Shown here: positions 5,519 to 5,759 of the stretch, piece by piece
How the letters are laid out: every line of letters starts with the position of its first letter
Numbering within the stretch: position 1 is the stretch's first letter
Assembly (NCBI GenBank): GCA_023258825.1
Contig: JALQWE010000262.1
Location: 1-5,759 of the forward strand
Direction: 5' to 3'
DNA from: Planctomycetaceae bacterium
GTDB lineage: Bacteria; Planctomycetota; Planctomycetia; Planctomycetales; Planctomycetaceae
DNA length: 5,759 nucleotides
Notes under the pieces: model-generated
Told to the model about the DNA's origin: nothing
Databases searched by the model: none
The model's input: the letters and a program-made list of their open reading frames with translations, nothing else
Translations under genes and position numbers: made by a program

Positions 5519-5759
5519 TTACGGAATATCCACGCGGAAGTTGGGGGACTGGCTGAGGAATGTTCGCGGGTTTTCAAGTGTTACCTTGTCGATCAGTGAC
5601 ATGGCGTGTCCACGTCGGCTCATTTCCAGACGCGCTTTCGGGACAGCCAGCGGATCACTGCAGCCCCAGTCACCGGCCGAGTTCATCCAGATGCGTTCCG
5701 AACCATACATCTCAATCACATCCGTCGCTCGCTGGGGAGTCATCTTGGTGTCGGGATAC
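5519..5759 (-). CDS. TatD-type metal-dependent hydrolase, C-terminal end (gene runs off right edge)
   Basis: The frame is open from the right edge to the TAA at 5521-5519 and gives 79 residues, beginning YPDTKMTPQRATDVIEMYG and ending FRVDIP. The block ERIWMNSAGDWGCSDPLAVP, with the Asp of GDW in the position of the TatD metal-ligand aspartate, and the C-terminal NPRTFLSQSPNF (matching the family's 'N...F..QS' helix) identify a TatD-like amidohydrolase-fold protein. It resembles the variant I recall beside ebo (scytonemin-linked export) genes rather than the DNase TatD itself. The family is a TIM-barrel hydrolase of about 260-300 residues using two metal ions, so roughly three quarters of it is missing. 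Substrate is unknown. An internal ATG at 5743 is not the start, because the conserved YPDTK precedes it. The gene lies 65 bases upstream of the BrnT-like gene on the same strand and may share its transcript. Confidence 0.75.
   Translation of the reverse strand, partial: YPDTKMTPQRATDVIEMYGSERIWMNSAGDWGCSDPLAVPKARLEMSRRGHAMSLIDKVTLENPRTFLSQSPNFRVDIP

Overview
The window looks like part of a chromosome of a planctomycete or a close relative. This is a judgement from the protein flavour (MtaB and thymidylate kinase variants, a BrnT-like toxin ending VYPVTAFEV), weak Shine-Dalgarno sites in front of several genes, and a run of TTTTCAG heptads between genes, which I remember as common in planctomycete intergenic DNA. 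No ribosomal RNA or other firm taxonomic marker is present. I see no phage, CRISPR array or complete insertion sequence.

Layout, left to right. On the minus strand, 1-860 is the N-terminal part of a SulP-family anion permease that runs off the left edge. A gene-poor stretch of about 550 bases (861-1412) separates it from a divergent plus-strand group. That stretch carries a 59-base interrupted palindrome (1119-1177) of the kind left by REP/RAYT-type elements. The plus-strand group is mtaB (1413-2999, a radical-SAM tRNA methylthiotransferase), tmk (2987-3679, thymidylate kinase, overlapping mtaB by 13 bases) and, after an array of 7-base and 15-base tandem repeats (3691-3793), a secreted protein of unknown function with a probable beta-propeller fold (3822-4781).

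From about 4867 to the right edge everything reads on the minus strand, converging on the plus-strand group. In transcription order these are the C-terminal end of a TatD-type metal-dependent hydrolase (5759-5519), a small BrnT-like protein (5453-5220) and a 118-residue XRE-type helix-turn-helix protein (5223-4867). The last two overlap by four bases and look like a toxin-antitoxin pair with the toxin first.

How the genes work together: mtaB and tmk appear translationally coupled and are both housekeeping (tRNA modification and dTTP supply). The BrnT-like/XRE pair is a self-contained module that may share a transcript with the TatD-type gene. The most interesting items are the nucleic-acid structures: an 11-bp perfect hairpin inside the first codons of mtaB, the palindrome upstream of it, and the heptad-to-15-mer repeat array placed exactly in the gap between tmk and the signal peptide of the next gene. 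The other item of note is the BrnT-like/HTH pair, whose toxin lacks a normal start codon before its apparently conserved N-terminus. I did not find a clearly new multi-gene system.
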